This document shows, one piece after another, positions 9,123-18,583 of a stretch of DNA of 64,000 nt. The notes beneath the pieces are model-generated. The model searched no databases. It was not told the DNA's origin and worked only from the letters and a program-made list of their open reading frames with translations. The stretch is from an uncultured Clostridium sp. (lineage in GTDB: Bacteria; Cyanobacteriota; Vampirovibrionia; Gastranaerophilales; Gastranaerophilaceae). The stretch covers positions 1 to 64,000 of the forward strand of contig CAJMDF010000001.1 of NCBI GenBank assembly GCA_905212085.1. The letters are read 5' to 3'. The position numbers and the translations under genes are program-made. Position 1 is the first letter of the stretch. Each line of letters starts with the position of its first letter.

Positions 9123-9974
9123 TTATTTATTAGATATTTTTTCTGCTTGTTTTAGTAAATTACAATTTTCACTACGTTTTCTTTCCTGATCTTTATATAT
9201 TTTAGTTCTGTTAATTACTTCATCAAAATCGATTTTGTGAGCATCAAAATCAGGTCCGTCTACACAGGCAAATTTAGTTTCTCCACCTACTGTTACCCTA
9301 CAAGCACCGCACATTCCTGTACCATCTACCATGATAGGGTTCATACTTGCCTCAGTATAAATGCCTTTATCGCGAGTTAAATCAGCCACTGCTCTCATCA
9401 TTGGCATAGGTCCTACGGCGATTGCATAATCAACTTTTTCTTGATTCATAATTCTTTCAAGAACTTGGGTTACAAAACCTTTTTCTCCTAATGTACCATC
9501 ATCTGTTGTGATAAATAGTTCTGTACAAGCATCTTTCATTTTATCTTGCCAGAAAATTAAGTCCTTATTTCTTGCTCCCATTATCATATAAACTTTATTT
9601 CCGGCTTCTTTGAATGCTTTTGCAATTAAGTAACAAGGAGCAGCTCCATAACCTCCGGCTAAACATACTACTGTTCCGTATTTTTTTATATGTGTCGGTT
9701 GTCCCAATGGTCCTACTATATCATGAATTTCATCTCCGGGATTTAGTGCTGCAAGTTGTTTTGTAGAATATCCTACAGCCATAAATACAAGAGTTAATTC
9801 TCCCTTTTCTTTATTAACATCAGCGATTGTAAGTGGTACTCTTTCGCTGTTTGCGTTTGCTCTAAATATTATAAATTGACCGGCTTTAGCGTTTCTTACA
9901 ACGTAAGGTGCGTCAATTGTGATTTCATATTGATTAGGACAAAGCTCTTTTTTGGATAGTATTTTATATCCCAT
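9123..9974 (-). CDS. Ferredoxin:NADP oxidoreductase alpha-type flavoprotein (NfnA / SudB / PyrK-like)
   Basis: 283 residues from the ATG at 9974, chosen for AAGGAG 7 bases upstream; an in-frame upstream extension has no such site. An N-terminal FAD-binding beta-barrel (AGQFIIFRAN, ERVPLTIADV) is followed by an NAD-binding domain (VCLAGGYGAAPCYLIAKA, MGARNKDLIFW). The C-terminal Cys cluster GTGMCGACRVTVGG...FACVDGP fits the 2Fe-2S site of this family. It normally pairs with NfnB (a GltD-like subunit), which is missing here. Instead it leads an operon with the Cys-rich protein and etfBA, suggesting a different electron partner. Confidence 0.88.
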   Translation of the reverse strand: MGYKILSKKELCPNQYEITIDAPYVVRNAKAGQFIIFRANANSERVPLTIADVNKEKGELTLVFMAVGYSTKQLAALNPGDEIHDIVGPLGQPTHIKKYGTVVCLAGGYGAAPCYLIAKAFKEAGNKVYMIMGARNKDLIFWQDKMKDACTELFITTDDGTLGEKGFVTQVLERIMNQEKVDYAIAVGPMPMMRAVADLTRDKGIYTEASMNPIMVDGTGMCGACRVTVGGETKFACVDGPDFDAHKIDFDEVINRTKIYKDQERKRSENCNLLKQAEKISNK

Positions 9975-10169
9975 AATTTTCTCCTTCTTATATATTGTCA
10001 TTATACTATAAAATGTCAAAATAAGGGAAATTTTTTAAGGAATGTTATGTAAGTATAATTAACTAAAAAAGTATTTTTGAAAATTGTCTTTTTTGCTAAG
10101 GGAATATTTATTTTTGTGTTTTATTATAAAAATGTTTTTAATATTTATGGGATACAAAGTTTAATAGTT

Positions 10170-10697
10170 ATGTTTAATTCAAAAGATGATGATGAAAAAA
10201 AACTTTTTTATGAACGTATAAGATGTAAGGCATTATGCCATAAGTATAATTCGATATCTCCTGAAATGATCGGTATGCGACTGGATTTATTGAAAAGTAT
10301 ATTAGGAAAAACTAAGTCTATATTTTTATTAGAACAGCCTTTTATGTGTGATTACGGATATAATATTGAGATTGGTGAAAATTTTTATTCAAATCACAAT
10401 TTAATGATTTTAGATGAAAATAAGGTGATTTTTGGCGATAATGTATTAGTTGGTCCAAACTGTTCCTTTTATACATCAACGCATCCCTTTTCTGCTGAAA
10501 AAAGGATTCTTGGAGAGAAAATGTCAAAGCCTATAAGTATTGGTAATAATGTTTGGATTTGTGGAAATGTTACTGTATTACCGGGAGTCAAAATCGGGGA
10601 TAATTCTGTAATAGGTGCTGGAAGTGTAGTATCAAAAGACATGCCTTCTAATATTTTAGCTTTCGGAATTCCTTGCAGAGTTATAAAAAAGTTATAA
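10170..10697 (+). CDS. Maltose/galactoside-type O-acetyltransferase (left-handed beta-helix)
   Basis: 175 residues from the ATG at 10170. The N-terminal helical cap (KKLFYERIRCKALCHKYN) and the hexapeptide repeat region (CDYGYNIEIGENFYSNHN, IGNNVWICGNVTVLPGVKIGDNSVIGAGSVVSKD) match maltose O-acetyltransferase and related NodL/LacA enzymes. The catalytic His is in TSTHP. The frame is open back to a TTG at 10077, but the extra residues are hydrophobic and unlike the family. No clear ribosome-binding site is seen at either start. It transfers acetyl from acetyl-CoA to a sugar or similar acceptor; the substrate is unknown. It is followed directly by a terminator. Confidence 0.85.
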   Translation: MFNSKDDDEKKLFYERIRCKALCHKYNSISPEMIGMRLDLLKSILGKTKSIFLLEQPFMCDYGYNIEIGENFYSNHNLMILDENKVIFGDNVLVGPNCSFYTSTHPFSAEKRILGEKMSKPISIGNNVWICGNVTVLPGVKIGDNSVIGAGSVVSKDMPSNILAFGIPCRVIKKL

Positions 10698-10699
10698 GA

Positions 10700-10737
10700 A
10701 AAGAATAATCTTAAATTTTTAAGATTATTCTTTTTAT
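10700..10737. terminator. Bidirectional hairpin terminator
   Basis: Arms AAGAATAATCTTA (10701-10713) and TAAGATTATTCTT (10720-10732) are followed by Ts. The hairpin lies between the convergent acetyltransferase and PfkB genes. Confidence 0.8.
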
Positions 10738-10754
10738 ATTTGTGAATGATTTAT

Positions 10755-11801
10755 TTATTTTGCTATTTGATATGTATATTCTGGGTGTTCTTTTAATTTT
10801 TGTTCTATTTGTTTAAAAGTTAAAAGACCTTGAGTTGCACCAAATTGAGATACGACTCCTGCAGAATTTACGGATGCATACATTAGAGCTTTGCCTATAT
10901 CAATTTTGGTTTTAGCAAGAGCTGCACATAATGTAGATGCAAAAGCATCTCCTGCTCCGAGTGTAGAAACGACTGGACTATTAAATACAGGACAATAATA
11001 ATATTTGTGTCCGTCGTATGCGTATGCTCCATGACCTCCATCAGTGATTACTATTATTTGGTAATCTCTTACTTTTAATTTTTTAAACATTTCTTTTATA
11101 TCAGGGTGAATTAGTTCATCAGAAAATTTTTCATCTCTTGTATCGGGTCTTACTTGTATTTGAGTAGCCATAGAGGCTTCTTCTTTATTCATTACAACTA
11201 TATGGGCATTTTCAAGAATTTTTTTGATATAGTTAAAACCTTTTTTCAAACTTGAAGTGCCTGCATTGAAACAAACTTTTACTTTGTTTTCTTTTGCAAA
11301 ATTTACGATATCATCCAAAACTTTGGTACTATCCCCATTTAAAGGTGCTATGTATAGAAGTTTTGCATTTTTTATTGCTTCAAAATTAATATCAGATTTT
11401 TTTATTTTAGCATTTGCCCCACGATGCGCAAGTACTGTACGATCACCTTGAAAGCTTACTAAAATTATAGAAAAACCGGTACTTAGAGTCTTGTCTTGAA
11501 TGATATTTGATAAATCTACATTTTTTTCTTTAAAAGATTCTAAAATTCCGTCTGAATAAATATCATCTCCAATTTTGAAAATTGCACTTGTATTAAGCCC
11601 TAAATTAGCGAAGTTACATGCTGTGTTAACTCCTCCTCCTCCTACTTGAGATTCAAATTCGGAGATCTCTACTTTTGCTCCATATGGGTAGCTCATAAAT
11701 TCTGATTTTTTATTTTTTGTATAAACAGATACAATATTTGCATCATCACTTTCTACGAATACATCCATTGTTGCACTGCCAATAGTTATAACATCGCACA
11801 T
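10755..11801 (-). CDS. PfkB-family carbohydrate kinase
   Basis: 348 residues. It has the N-terminal glycine pair region GGGGVNTACNFANLGL (about 53-68) and the C-terminal signature STLGAGDAFAST with the catalytic Asp. The family phosphorylates sugars or nucleosides with ATP; the substrate cannot be told from sequence. An insert around KKSEFMSYPYGAKVEISEF near the N-terminus and about 30 extra residues make it slightly longer than ribokinase. A GGAGG ribosome-binding site precedes the start, and a promoter-like element (TTAACA, 17-base spacer, TAAGCT) lies just upstream. It is a single gene between terminators. Confidence 0.88.
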   Translation of the reverse strand: MCDVITIGSATMDVFVESDDANIVSVYTKNKKSEFMSYPYGAKVEISEFESQVGGGGVNTACNFANLGLNTSAIFKIGDDIYSDGILESFKEKNVDLSNIIQDKTLSTGFSIILVSFQGDRTVLAHRGANAKIKKSDINFEAIKNAKLLYIAPLNGDSTKVLDDIVNFAKENKVKVCFNAGTSSLKKGFNYIKKILENAHIVVMNKEEASMATQIQVRPDTRDEKFSDELIHPDIKEMFKKLKVRDYQIIVITDGGHGAYAYDGHKYYYCPVFNSPVVSTLGAGDAFASTLCAALAKTKIDIGKALMYASVNSAGVVSQFGATQGLLTFKQIEQKLKEHPEYTYQIAK

Positions 11802-11823
11802 TTTTCTTCCTCCAATTAATTTT

Positions 11824-11834
11824 AGCTTAGCACA
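11824..11834 (-). promoter_or_regulatory. Promoter -10 region of the PfkB kinase gene
   Basis: On the minus strand it reads TGTGCTAAGCT, with TTAACA 17 bases upstream of the TAAGCT hexamer. It shares the TGTGCTAA core with the purA and yebC promoters. Confidence 0.5.
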
Positions 11835-11935
11835 AAAATTTTGTTTTGTTAATTTATATTAATTCGGGCAAAAAATTTTATATTTTGTTTTAAAATATCT
11901 AGGTAAATATACATTTTATAATATGGAAAGGTAAT

Positions 11936-14158
11936 ATGAAAATTAATAAGATAACCCCAGTATCTTCTCAAAAGATATTATTAATTCAGCAAGATAATAA
12001 AAATTCTAATAATGTTAATAATATTGAGCATCAAACTAATAATAAATATTCTTATAACCCTATTGCATATAAGGATTATGGAATAAATTTTTCGGCTAGA
12101 CTTTTTAGAACTCCCGCAAATTTCTATGAACAGAAATTTAATAGGAATGGGATGCCTGAAACAATGAAAAATTATCTGTTTTCTGATTATGAAGATCGGC
12201 AAAACATGCCCCCTGCTCAAATGATGCGTCTTGTATTTGGGGATGTAAATGAGACAAAATCTTTAGAACAAGTAAAAAGATTGTATCCAAATGAGCCGTT
12301 ATTTGACAATTTGCAAGATTCACCTGCTAGAAATGCAAGAACTGGTGTAATTGCCGAAATTGAGTTGATGAAAAAAGAAGATAAATCTTTATTCAAAAAC
12401 GGACAAAATAATTTAGGTTTGTATTTACTTAAAAAGATTTATCTAGAAGGAAAAACATTAAAAGAAATAAATAATGATTTTCAAAAAGATATTTCTGTTT
12501 ATTATAAAGGCTTAAGTCCTATTAAATATGAAACTTTATCTGCTTATGGAATAAAATTCCCAAATGCGGCATTTTGGAAGTCTTTTACTGCAACAAGAGA
12601 AGATTTTCCATATGAATACAAGCCCAGAAAGGGAATAGCTCCAAGAAAAAATTTATCTGATAATATTTCAAAACAGGTTAAATCCGGCTTAGTTGAAAAG
12701 AAAAAATTTGATAATGTAAAAGACTGGGAACTTGATAAACTAGCAGACGCCTTAGTAAGAGGAATGGGTAGTTCTGAAGAAACAAAAAAACAAATTAACA
12801 AACATAATGTTCAGGATAAGGAATCATTGAGTTTTGTTGCAAAGTATATGAGTGAAATAAATTCTGTAGTTTTGGAAAAGGTTCATGCTTCAGATGAAAT
12901 GAAAGATTTTTTTGTAAACTATGATACATTGTCAAAATCTCAACGAGAAATTTTTAAAGCTTATTGGAATAGTGATCCTCAAATAAAGGCTCAAAGATCA
13001 CTTGCAATGAAGGATACAATTAAATTATTTATGGATGCATATGGCGCAGATGGTAATAATGAAGAATTTAAAAGCTTATTAGATTATGCCCATGGTATTA
13101 GACCTGCTCGTATAGAAAAACAAAAGTTACATGATAAAATTCAAGCTGAGTATGATGAAGTGTTTGCAAATCCTGATACAGAAATAAATATTTCTAAAAA
13201 AGAATTAACTAATGAGGAAAATATAACTAATGAATTAGATAAAGGTATAAATGATATAAAAAACACAAGATCTTATTCAGTATCTCGGTTAAATCATGAA
13301 ATTTTATATAATGGTGATCTAAATGAAGATTTTAAGAATGAGTTAAAATCTCAAATGTATCTATTGCCAGATGCATTTCATAGCAGGTATTTAAAATATT
13401 TTTTATCAAATCCAAAAGCTACTGATAAATATAAATTATCAGTCTTAATTGGTAGTACAGTTCCTGAAGGGTATGAGGATTTGGTATATACTCAAGATGA
13501 GATAGATAAAATATCTTTTAGTATAAATAGAGATTTTACAAATAAATATCCGTTTGTAATTGATGCTTGCAATCAAGCACTGGTTGAATTATTGTCAAGA
13601 GTAAAACTTAAAGATGCCCAGAAAATGCTATCACTTGATTCTAATCAATTGATGAAATTAGCTGATTTAGCAGGTATAAAGGAGTTGTCAAATCAGCAAA
13701 AAGCTAAGTTAAATGAAAATTATCAAGAATATTTACGCCCTGTAACGTCTAAAGAAGATATTAACAAAATAAATAATATAATAGTTAATTTTGTGGTTGA
13801 TGCTAAGGAGATTAATAGTACACAAGGTTCTGAAATTGGTGCATTAATTGAATTATTAAGAGCAAATATCCAAGCAAATCCGGCGTTAAGAAAAGATTTT
13901 TCAAGAATTTTGAAATATTCTAATTTCGTTGAAAAATATGGTGGTACATCGAAAATATTATTAAAACAAGATGTAGATAATGATTTAAAAAATGCAAAAA
14001 TTGAAATAATGTTAAGTGATTTGATGTCTTTGAATGCTACGGATATGACAAATATCTTGTCTGATAATTTATATAATCTGGAAACGATATTAAAACCAGT
14101 AAATTATGAATTGTACTTTTTATTAAGACAAAAATATAACAAAAAATTTAATAAATAA
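11936..14158 (+). CDS. Large lineage-type protein of unknown function (N-terminal NFSA leader)
   Basis: 740 residues, not recognised. The first 50 residues are Asn/Gln-rich and start MKINKITPVSS; they end in GINFSARLF (49-57), matching the leader motif of other proteins here. The body is highly charged, mostly predicted helical, without membrane segments or Cys, and contains a helix-rich region (about 380-470) with many E/K residues. No catalytic motif was found. The start has AAAGG upstream and a TATAAT box about 20 bases before it. It is monocistronic, ending at a shared terminator facing pnp. It could be a structural or secreted effector-like protein, but nothing in the sequence proves that. 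Confidence 0.75.
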   Translation: MKINKITPVSSQKILLIQQDNKNSNNVNNIEHQTNNKYSYNPIAYKDYGINFSARLFRTPANFYEQKFNRNGMPETMKNYLFSDYEDRQNMPPAQMMRLVFGDVNETKSLEQVKRLYPNEPLFDNLQDSPARNARTGVIAEIELMKKEDKSLFKNGQNNLGLYLLKKIYLEGKTLKEINNDFQKDISVYYKGLSPIKYETLSAYGIKFPNAAFWKSFTATREDFPYEYKPRKGIAPRKNLSDNISKQVKSGLVEKKKFDNVKDWELDKLADALVRGMGSSEETKKQINKHNVQDKESLSFVAKYMSEINSVVLEKVHASDEMKDFFVNYDTLSKSQREIFKAYWNSDPQIKAQRSLAMKDTIKLFMDAYGADGNNEEFKSLLDYAHGIRPARIEKQKLHDKIQAEYDEVFANPDTEINISKKELTNEENITNELDKGINDIKNTRSYSVSRLNHEILYNGDLNEDFKNELKSQMYLLPDAFHSRYLKYFLSNPKATDKYKLSVLIGSTVPEGYEDLVYTQDEIDKISFSINRDFTNKYPFVIDACNQALVELLSRVKLKDAQKMLSLDSNQLMKLADLAGIKELSNQQKAKLNENYQEYLRPVTSKEDINKINNIIVNFVVDAKEINSTQGSEIGALIELLRANIQANPALRKDFSRILKYSNFVEKYGGTSKILLKQDVDNDLKNAKIEIMLSDLMSLNATDMTNILSDNLYNLETILKPVNYELYFLLRQKYNKKFNK

Positions 14159-14186
14159 GTTTTTATTTAAAATAATAAATGTGAAT

Positions 14187-14227
14187 AAAAAAACTCACCC
14201 GAAATTATTCAGGTGAGTTTTGGTTTA
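14187..14227. terminator. Bidirectional hairpin terminator
   Basis: Arms AAACTCACC and GGTGAGTTT flank a 12-base loop, with Ts on both sides. It lies between the convergent 740-residue protein gene and pnp; the T-run is better for the minus strand. Confidence 0.85.
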
Positions 14228-14240
14228 TAGTTTGTATTTC

Positions 14241-16382
14241 TTACATTACTTGAGCTTTTTCCTCTTCAGAAACGCCTTTTATAGTAAGATTTACTCTGCC
14301 TTTATCGTCAATTTTTATAACTTTAACGATAACTTCATCGCCGATATGTAAGTGAGGTTCAATTGATTCTATTCTTTCATTACATACCTGAGAAATATGT
14401 ACCATACCGTCTTTACCAGGAGCTAATTCAACAAATGCTCCTATAGGTATGATTCTTACAACTTTCCCTTTTACAACCATACCAGGTTCAGCTTTGAATG
14501 TTAATTCTTTAATCATTCTTTTTGCAATTTCAGCACCTTCTTGGTCGTTAGAAGTAATAGTAACAACACCGCTATCTTGGATATCAATTTCAGCACCAGA
14601 AGCATCTATAATTGCTCTAATCTGTTTCCCGCCAGGTCCGATAACTGTTCCGATATCTTCTGTAGGAATTGTCATAGTTGTAATGCTTGGAGCATAAGGT
14701 GATAGGTGATCTGCAGGAGCAGAGATTACTTCTCTCATTTTTCCTAAGATATGTAATCTTCCTTCTTTAGCTTGAGCTAAAGCACGACGTAATGTATCAT
14801 TAGCTATTCCTTTAGCTTTCATATCCATTTGTAATGCTGTGATACCTGTATCATTACCTGTAACTTTAAAGTCCATATCACCTAAGAAGTCTTCAATACC
14901 TTGAATATCTGTAAGAACAACTGGTTCTTTGCCTTCTTCAGTAATCATACCCATTGCAACACCGCCGATCATACATTTAACAGGAACACCTGCATTCATT
15001 AATGCCATTGATGATCCGCAAGTAGAAGCCATTGATGTAGAACCGTTTGATTCTAATACATCGGATGTTACACGGATTGTATAGCCGAATTCTTCTTGAG
15101 ATGGAAGAGCTGGAACATTTGCACGTTCAGCAAGATTTCCATGTCCTACTTCTCTTCTGCCAGGACCTCTTAGAGGTTTTACTTCTCCTACAGAGAAACC
15201 TGGGAATATATATTTATGCATATAAGTTTTTTCTGTTTGAGGATCAACACCATCTAATTCTTGTTTCATTGCAGGTCCGGCAAGTGTTGCAACTGATAAT
15301 ACTTGAGTTTGTCCTCTTGTAAATACTGCAGACCCATGTGCTCTAGGAATAACTCCTACTTCACACCAGATAGGACGTACATCGTGAGGTTTTCTACCAT
15401 CAGCTCTTACGCCTTCATCCAAAATCATTGTACGCATAATTTTCTTTTCTGCGTTTTTAAATTCTTCTGCTACAAAATCAATACCTGTTTCTTCCATAAT
15501 TTTTTTGCTGTAATCATCATCAGGAAGAGCATCAATTTTTTCTTTAACAAGTTTTTTAGCTTCTTCAAGTTTTTCTTGTCTGTATGTTCTGTCAAAATTG
15601 TGATAAGCATCGAAAATCATATCATGAGCAGTTTCGTCAATGATTTTTTTGATTTCAGTTGTATCGTATGGATTTACAAATACTTCTTTTTCAACTCCGC
15701 ATTCTTTAGCAAATGCTTCTTGTGCTTCGCATTGTTTTTTGATTTCAGCTTGTGCAAATTCTACAGCATTCATAATATCGTCTTCTGTAACGAATTTGCA
15801 TCCTGCTTCAACCATAATTACAGAATCGTGTGTACCTGCAACTACAATATCTAAGTCTGATTTGTCAGCTTGTTGATGAGTTGGGTTTGCAATCATATTG
15901 CCATTTTCATCTCTTGATACTCTTACAGCTCCGATTGGTCCTTCAAATGGAGCTCCAGAAAGCATTAATGCACAAGATGCACCTAACATAGCTAATGTAT
16001 CAGGTTGGTTTTGTTGATCATAGCTGAATAATTGAGCTACGATTTGAATATCATTTCTATATCCTTTAGGGAAAAGTGGTCTGATTGGTCTGTCAATTAA
16101 TCTTGAAATAAGGATAGCTTTATCGCTTGCTTTACCTTCAGAACGGTTGTAACCACCAGGAATACGACCAATAGCAGACATTCTTTCTTCGTAATCAATT
16201 AATAGTGGGAAAAAGTCAATTCCTACTCTTGGCTCTTTAGATACACAGCAGTGTACGAATAACATTGTATCTCCGCATCTTACTGTAACAGAACCGTTTG
16301 TTGATTGAGCATATTTACCGGTTTCAACAGTAACTGTTTTACCGCCGATTTCAATCTCAAATTTTTTTGTTTCCGGTACCAT
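14241..16382 (-). CDS. pnp: Polyribonucleotide nucleotidyltransferase (PNPase)
   Basis: 713 residues from the ATG at 16382, chosen because AAAAGG lies 6 bases upstream; a GTG at 16415 in the same frame has a poorly placed site. Two RNase PH domains are separated by the helical linker. Catalytic-core motifs include FTRGQTQVLSVATL and GDMDFKVTGNDTGITALQMD. It is followed by a KH domain (IGPGGKQIRAIIDASGAEIDI) and a C-terminal S1 domain (VVKGKVVRIIPIGAFVEL). It degrades mRNA 3'-5' by phosphorolysis. Length matches E. coli PNPase (711). RNase PH (rph) lies 8.5 kb away on the other strand. Confidence 0.97.
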   Translation of the reverse strand: MVPETKKFEIEIGGKTVTVETGKYAQSTNGSVTVRCGDTMLFVHCCVSKEPRVGIDFFPLLIDYEERMSAIGRIPGGYNRSEGKASDKAILISRLIDRPIRPLFPKGYRNDIQIVAQLFSYDQQNQPDTLAMLGASCALMLSGAPFEGPIGAVRVSRDENGNMIANPTHQQADKSDLDIVVAGTHDSVIMVEAGCKFVTEDDIMNAVEFAQAEIKKQCEAQEAFAKECGVEKEVFVNPYDTTEIKKIIDETAHDMIFDAYHNFDRTYRQEKLEEAKKLVKEKIDALPDDDYSKKIMEETGIDFVAEEFKNAEKKIMRTMILDEGVRADGRKPHDVRPIWCEVGVIPRAHGSAVFTRGQTQVLSVATLAGPAMKQELDGVDPQTEKTYMHKYIFPGFSVGEVKPLRGPGRREVGHGNLAERANVPALPSQEEFGYTIRVTSDVLESNGSTSMASTCGSSMALMNAGVPVKCMIGGVAMGMITEEGKEPVVLTDIQGIEDFLGDMDFKVTGNDTGITALQMDMKAKGIANDTLRRALAQAKEGRLHILGKMREVISAPADHLSPYAPSITTMTIPTEDIGTVIGPGGKQIRAIIDASGAEIDIQDSGVVTITSNDQEGAEIAKRMIKELTFKAEPGMVVKGKVVRIIPIGAFVELAPGKDGMVHISQVCNERIESIEPHLHIGDEVIVKVIKIDDKGRVNLTIKGVSEEEKAQVM

Positions 16383-16520
16383 AATTACCTTTTCTTTCTG
16401 TGTCGTCTTCGACACCTTTTAGTTATACACTTCTAATGTTCATTAATATTATACCGCAAACAAGAAAAAGGGGCTATTTCTATAAAGTATTGTGACAGTA
16501 ATAGCATATAAATAAAAAAT

Positions 16521-16545
16521 AAAAAAGCCCTTTAGGGGCTTTTCT
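16521..16545 (-). terminator. Hairpin terminator
   Basis: AAAAGCCC / GGGCTTTT arms with a 5-base loop are followed, on the minus strand, by a long T-rich run. It ends the 98-residue protein gene just upstream. Confidence 0.8.
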
Positions 16546-16580
16546 ATCAATATATAGACAAATAAGAATTAGTAATCTTT

Positions 16581-16877
16581 TTAAAAATGCATATCAAAAG
16601 ATGATGGCATTCCGTTGACTTTTTCATCTTCCATTCTCATTGCAGAACCGATTGTGAAACTTTCTGCATAGAGTTTGTTAATCTTATAATTTATATCTCC
16701 TGTAAATACTTCTTCGTTGTCTTCTAAGAATTTGAAAAGAGGTTCTGTCGGACTTTTTACAAGATTTGTAAGAGAATCCCCTGCTTGTTTAAGAGTTCTT
16801 TCTCCTATTTCCGGAACTTTTACATTCATCCCAAAAGGTTTATATGGTCTGTTAAATGAAGCACCTGTATCTGCCAT
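16581..16877 (-). CDS. Small hypothetical protein
   Basis: 98 residues, not recognised. It starts MADTGASFNRPYKPFG and is mixed-charge with no membrane segment or Cys. AAGGA lies about 9 bases before the ATG and a terminator follows, so it looks like a real single gene. The early ASFN might be a reduced form of the S-F-x-G leader motif seen in neighbours, but the next residue is R, so I do not count it. Confidence 0.65.
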   Translation of the reverse strand: MADTGASFNRPYKPFGMNVKVPEIGERTLKQAGDSLTNLVKSPTEPLFKFLEDNEEVFTGDINYKINKLYAESFTIGSAMRMEDEKVNGMPSSFDMHF

Positions 16878-16979
16878 TGTTTTTAATCCTTACCTTAAAC
16901 TAAGTACATTCATTTAATCGGCATATTATTTAGTAAAATTTAATTTATTATTGAAATTTTTACATTTATTAATATTTAT

Positions 16980-18527
16980 TTAATAAAATTTGTAAGTTAA
17001 ATTATCTACTTTTACATTTATTCCACATTTTTTTCTTAGCATAGTCTGTAGTTCATAAATATTGTATCCGGATATAAGTTGTTTATTTGATAGTTCTATT
17101 AATTTATTAAATGTTTCTTGTGGATTATGTTTGAAATATTCAAGTAGTAGACTTTTTGATAAATTTTTTAAACTTAAATTTTTCCCGCTTTCAAAGTGAA
17201 TAGATTCACTTTGTTGTAATAAGTCATCTAGTGAAATTAAGCCTTCATTTGCGGTTTTTATAATATCATCAAAATATAATTGAGGGTTCTTGGGATCATA
17301 TTTATCAAGAATAATATTCATATTATTGTCAAGTCGTCTGTTATTATCAAAGGCACAGGCAAGTGCCCAATTCCCCATTTCATTTCTTCCCCCTTTTGCT
17401 GTTGGAGTAATATGCTCAATTGTAACAATAGAGGGTTTAAATAGGTTATATCCTATTGTATTCGAGTCGGAGTATTTATGTTTGATTATAAAAGAATTAA
17501 TATTCGATTGCGATGTCGGAAGTTTTTGTCCGATTTTCATTATATTACTTACAATATTTCTGTCTGGACAATCTTCCAGTGCCATATTTAGATCATAGAG
17601 AAATGTTTTATTTCGAAAAGGAACTTTTACAGGTTTCCCTAGTAACATTTTTTCTGCATTTCTGCATAGATTTGTAATATCATTTGAATCTTGTCTGCCT
17701 GCAAGTTTCTTAATTTCTTCAATAATAAAAAGTTTGATACTATTTACAGAATATGGTAGAGAATAGTCATATTTAAATCTTTTATTAAATATTTTGTTAA
17801 ATGTTGAATTAGAAATTTTTTCAGGTTCATTTGTTTTTAGCTCAGGGTCAGTTAAAATGTTGCATAATTGTGATATTTTTGATTTTTGTTCATTATTTAA
17901 CATAATTGAATCTGTTGCTATTTTTATTTTATAAACAAATTCTTTTGGGCTAAATTTTTCATTTTGAGCTATACCTTCCATTCTATTCTGGTGGAGGGTA
18001 AAGGCTTCCATAGCTTTTTCTTTATGTTTTGGTGGTAGTTTATTTATTAGGTCTTCCATTTTGGAAAATATTGGTCTTTGTACGCTTTTTAGTTCAATCA
18101 ATGATTCTTTGTATATCATTTTTATAATTCTTGATAAATTTGTTTGAGGAGCTTTTAGGCCTATGTTTTCAATATCATTAAAAGCTGCCAATTGCCCAGG
18201 TTTTAAAACTTCTCTGTATTTAGACATTTCTTTTAAGAAGTTTATTACAGGTCCGTTGAATAGACCAGACCTTTGATAATTTATTAGAGTGTCTGAGGTA
18301 ATCATTGGTTTGTTGCAATATATACAATGAATGTTATGCGTTTTTATTAAGTTTCTGAATTCTGACTGTTTTGTTATGAAACCATTAAAACTTGGGGACT
18401 TTTTTATAAATATATCTTCATTAGAAGAATTTCTTACAGGTACCCTGTAAGAAGAATAATCAGTATGATTATTCTTATAATCTATTCTATGCTTTAGAAA
18501 ATTATTAGAAAAAAGTATTACCTTCAT
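16980..18527 (-). CDS. HNH-like protein with degenerate zinc site (paralog 1 of a tandem pair)
   Basis: 515 residues. An N-terminal C-I-Y-C knuckle (C68, C71) and a C-terminal HNH-like core TIEHITPTAKGGRNEMGNWALACAFDNNRR (split for reading: EH at 371-372, N386, C391, N395-R397) resemble HNH nucleases. The second C-x-x-C has lost one cysteine (C391...D394), so the zinc site is incomplete and activity is doubtful. The C-terminal half aligns with the next gene (KLPTS...IEHITP against RLPRS...FEHLLP). The leader ends in SPSFNGF (44-50). Codons 18-33 contain two abutting perfect palindromes. It could be a DNA-binding or inactive nuclease. Confidence 0.65.
   Translation of the reverse strand: MKVILFSNNFLKHRIDYKNNHTDYSSYRVPVRNSSNEDIFIKKSPSFNGFITKQSEFRNLIKTHNIHCIYCNKPMITSDTLINYQRSGLFNGPVINFLKEMSKYREVLKPGQLAAFNDIENIGLKAPQTNLSRIIKMIYKESLIELKSVQRPIFSKMEDLINKLPPKHKEKAMEAFTLHQNRMEGIAQNEKFSPKEFVYKIKIATDSIMLNNEQKSKISQLCNILTDPELKTNEPEKISNSTFNKIFNKRFKYDYSLPYSVNSIKLFIIEEIKKLAGRQDSNDITNLCRNAEKMLLGKPVKVPFRNKTFLYDLNMALEDCPDRNIVSNIMKIGQKLPTSQSNINSFIIKHKYSDSNTIGYNLFKPSIVTIEHITPTAKGGRNEMGNWALACAFDNNRRLDNNMNIILDKYDPKNPQLYFDDIIKTANEGLISLDDLLQQSESIHFESGKNLSLKNLSKSLLLEYFKHNPQETFNKLIELSNKQLISGYNIYELQTMLRKKCGINVKVDNLTYKFY
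18431..18476. repeat. Two abutting perfect palindromes inside a coding region
   Basis: First palindrome 18431-18453 has arms TTCTTACAGG / CCTGTAAGAA with a 3-base centre. The second, 18452-18476, has arms AAGAATAATCA / TGATTATTCTT with a 3-base centre. Both lie within the N-terminal leader codons of the HNH-like gene. Confidence 0.85.
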
Positions 18528-18583
18528 ACTTTAGTAATACTACTGATAATTAAATTTTGTTAGTTTTTTAATATTTTGTTACG

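Noticed and set aside
10077..10169. TTG start extending the acetyltransferase by 31 residues
   Set aside because: The extension is hydrophobic and unlike the family; the ATG at 10170 gives the usual N-terminus.
15303..15876. Long open frames on the plus strand inside pnp (up to about 180 codons)
   Set aside because: They lie fully antisense to a certain gene, have Phe/Cys-rich composition typical of reading opposite coding sequence, and no ribosome-binding site.
16581..16877. Counting the 98-residue protein (ASFNRP) among the leader-motif proteins
   Set aside because: The residue after F-x is R, not G/A/S, and no Asn-rich leader precedes it.
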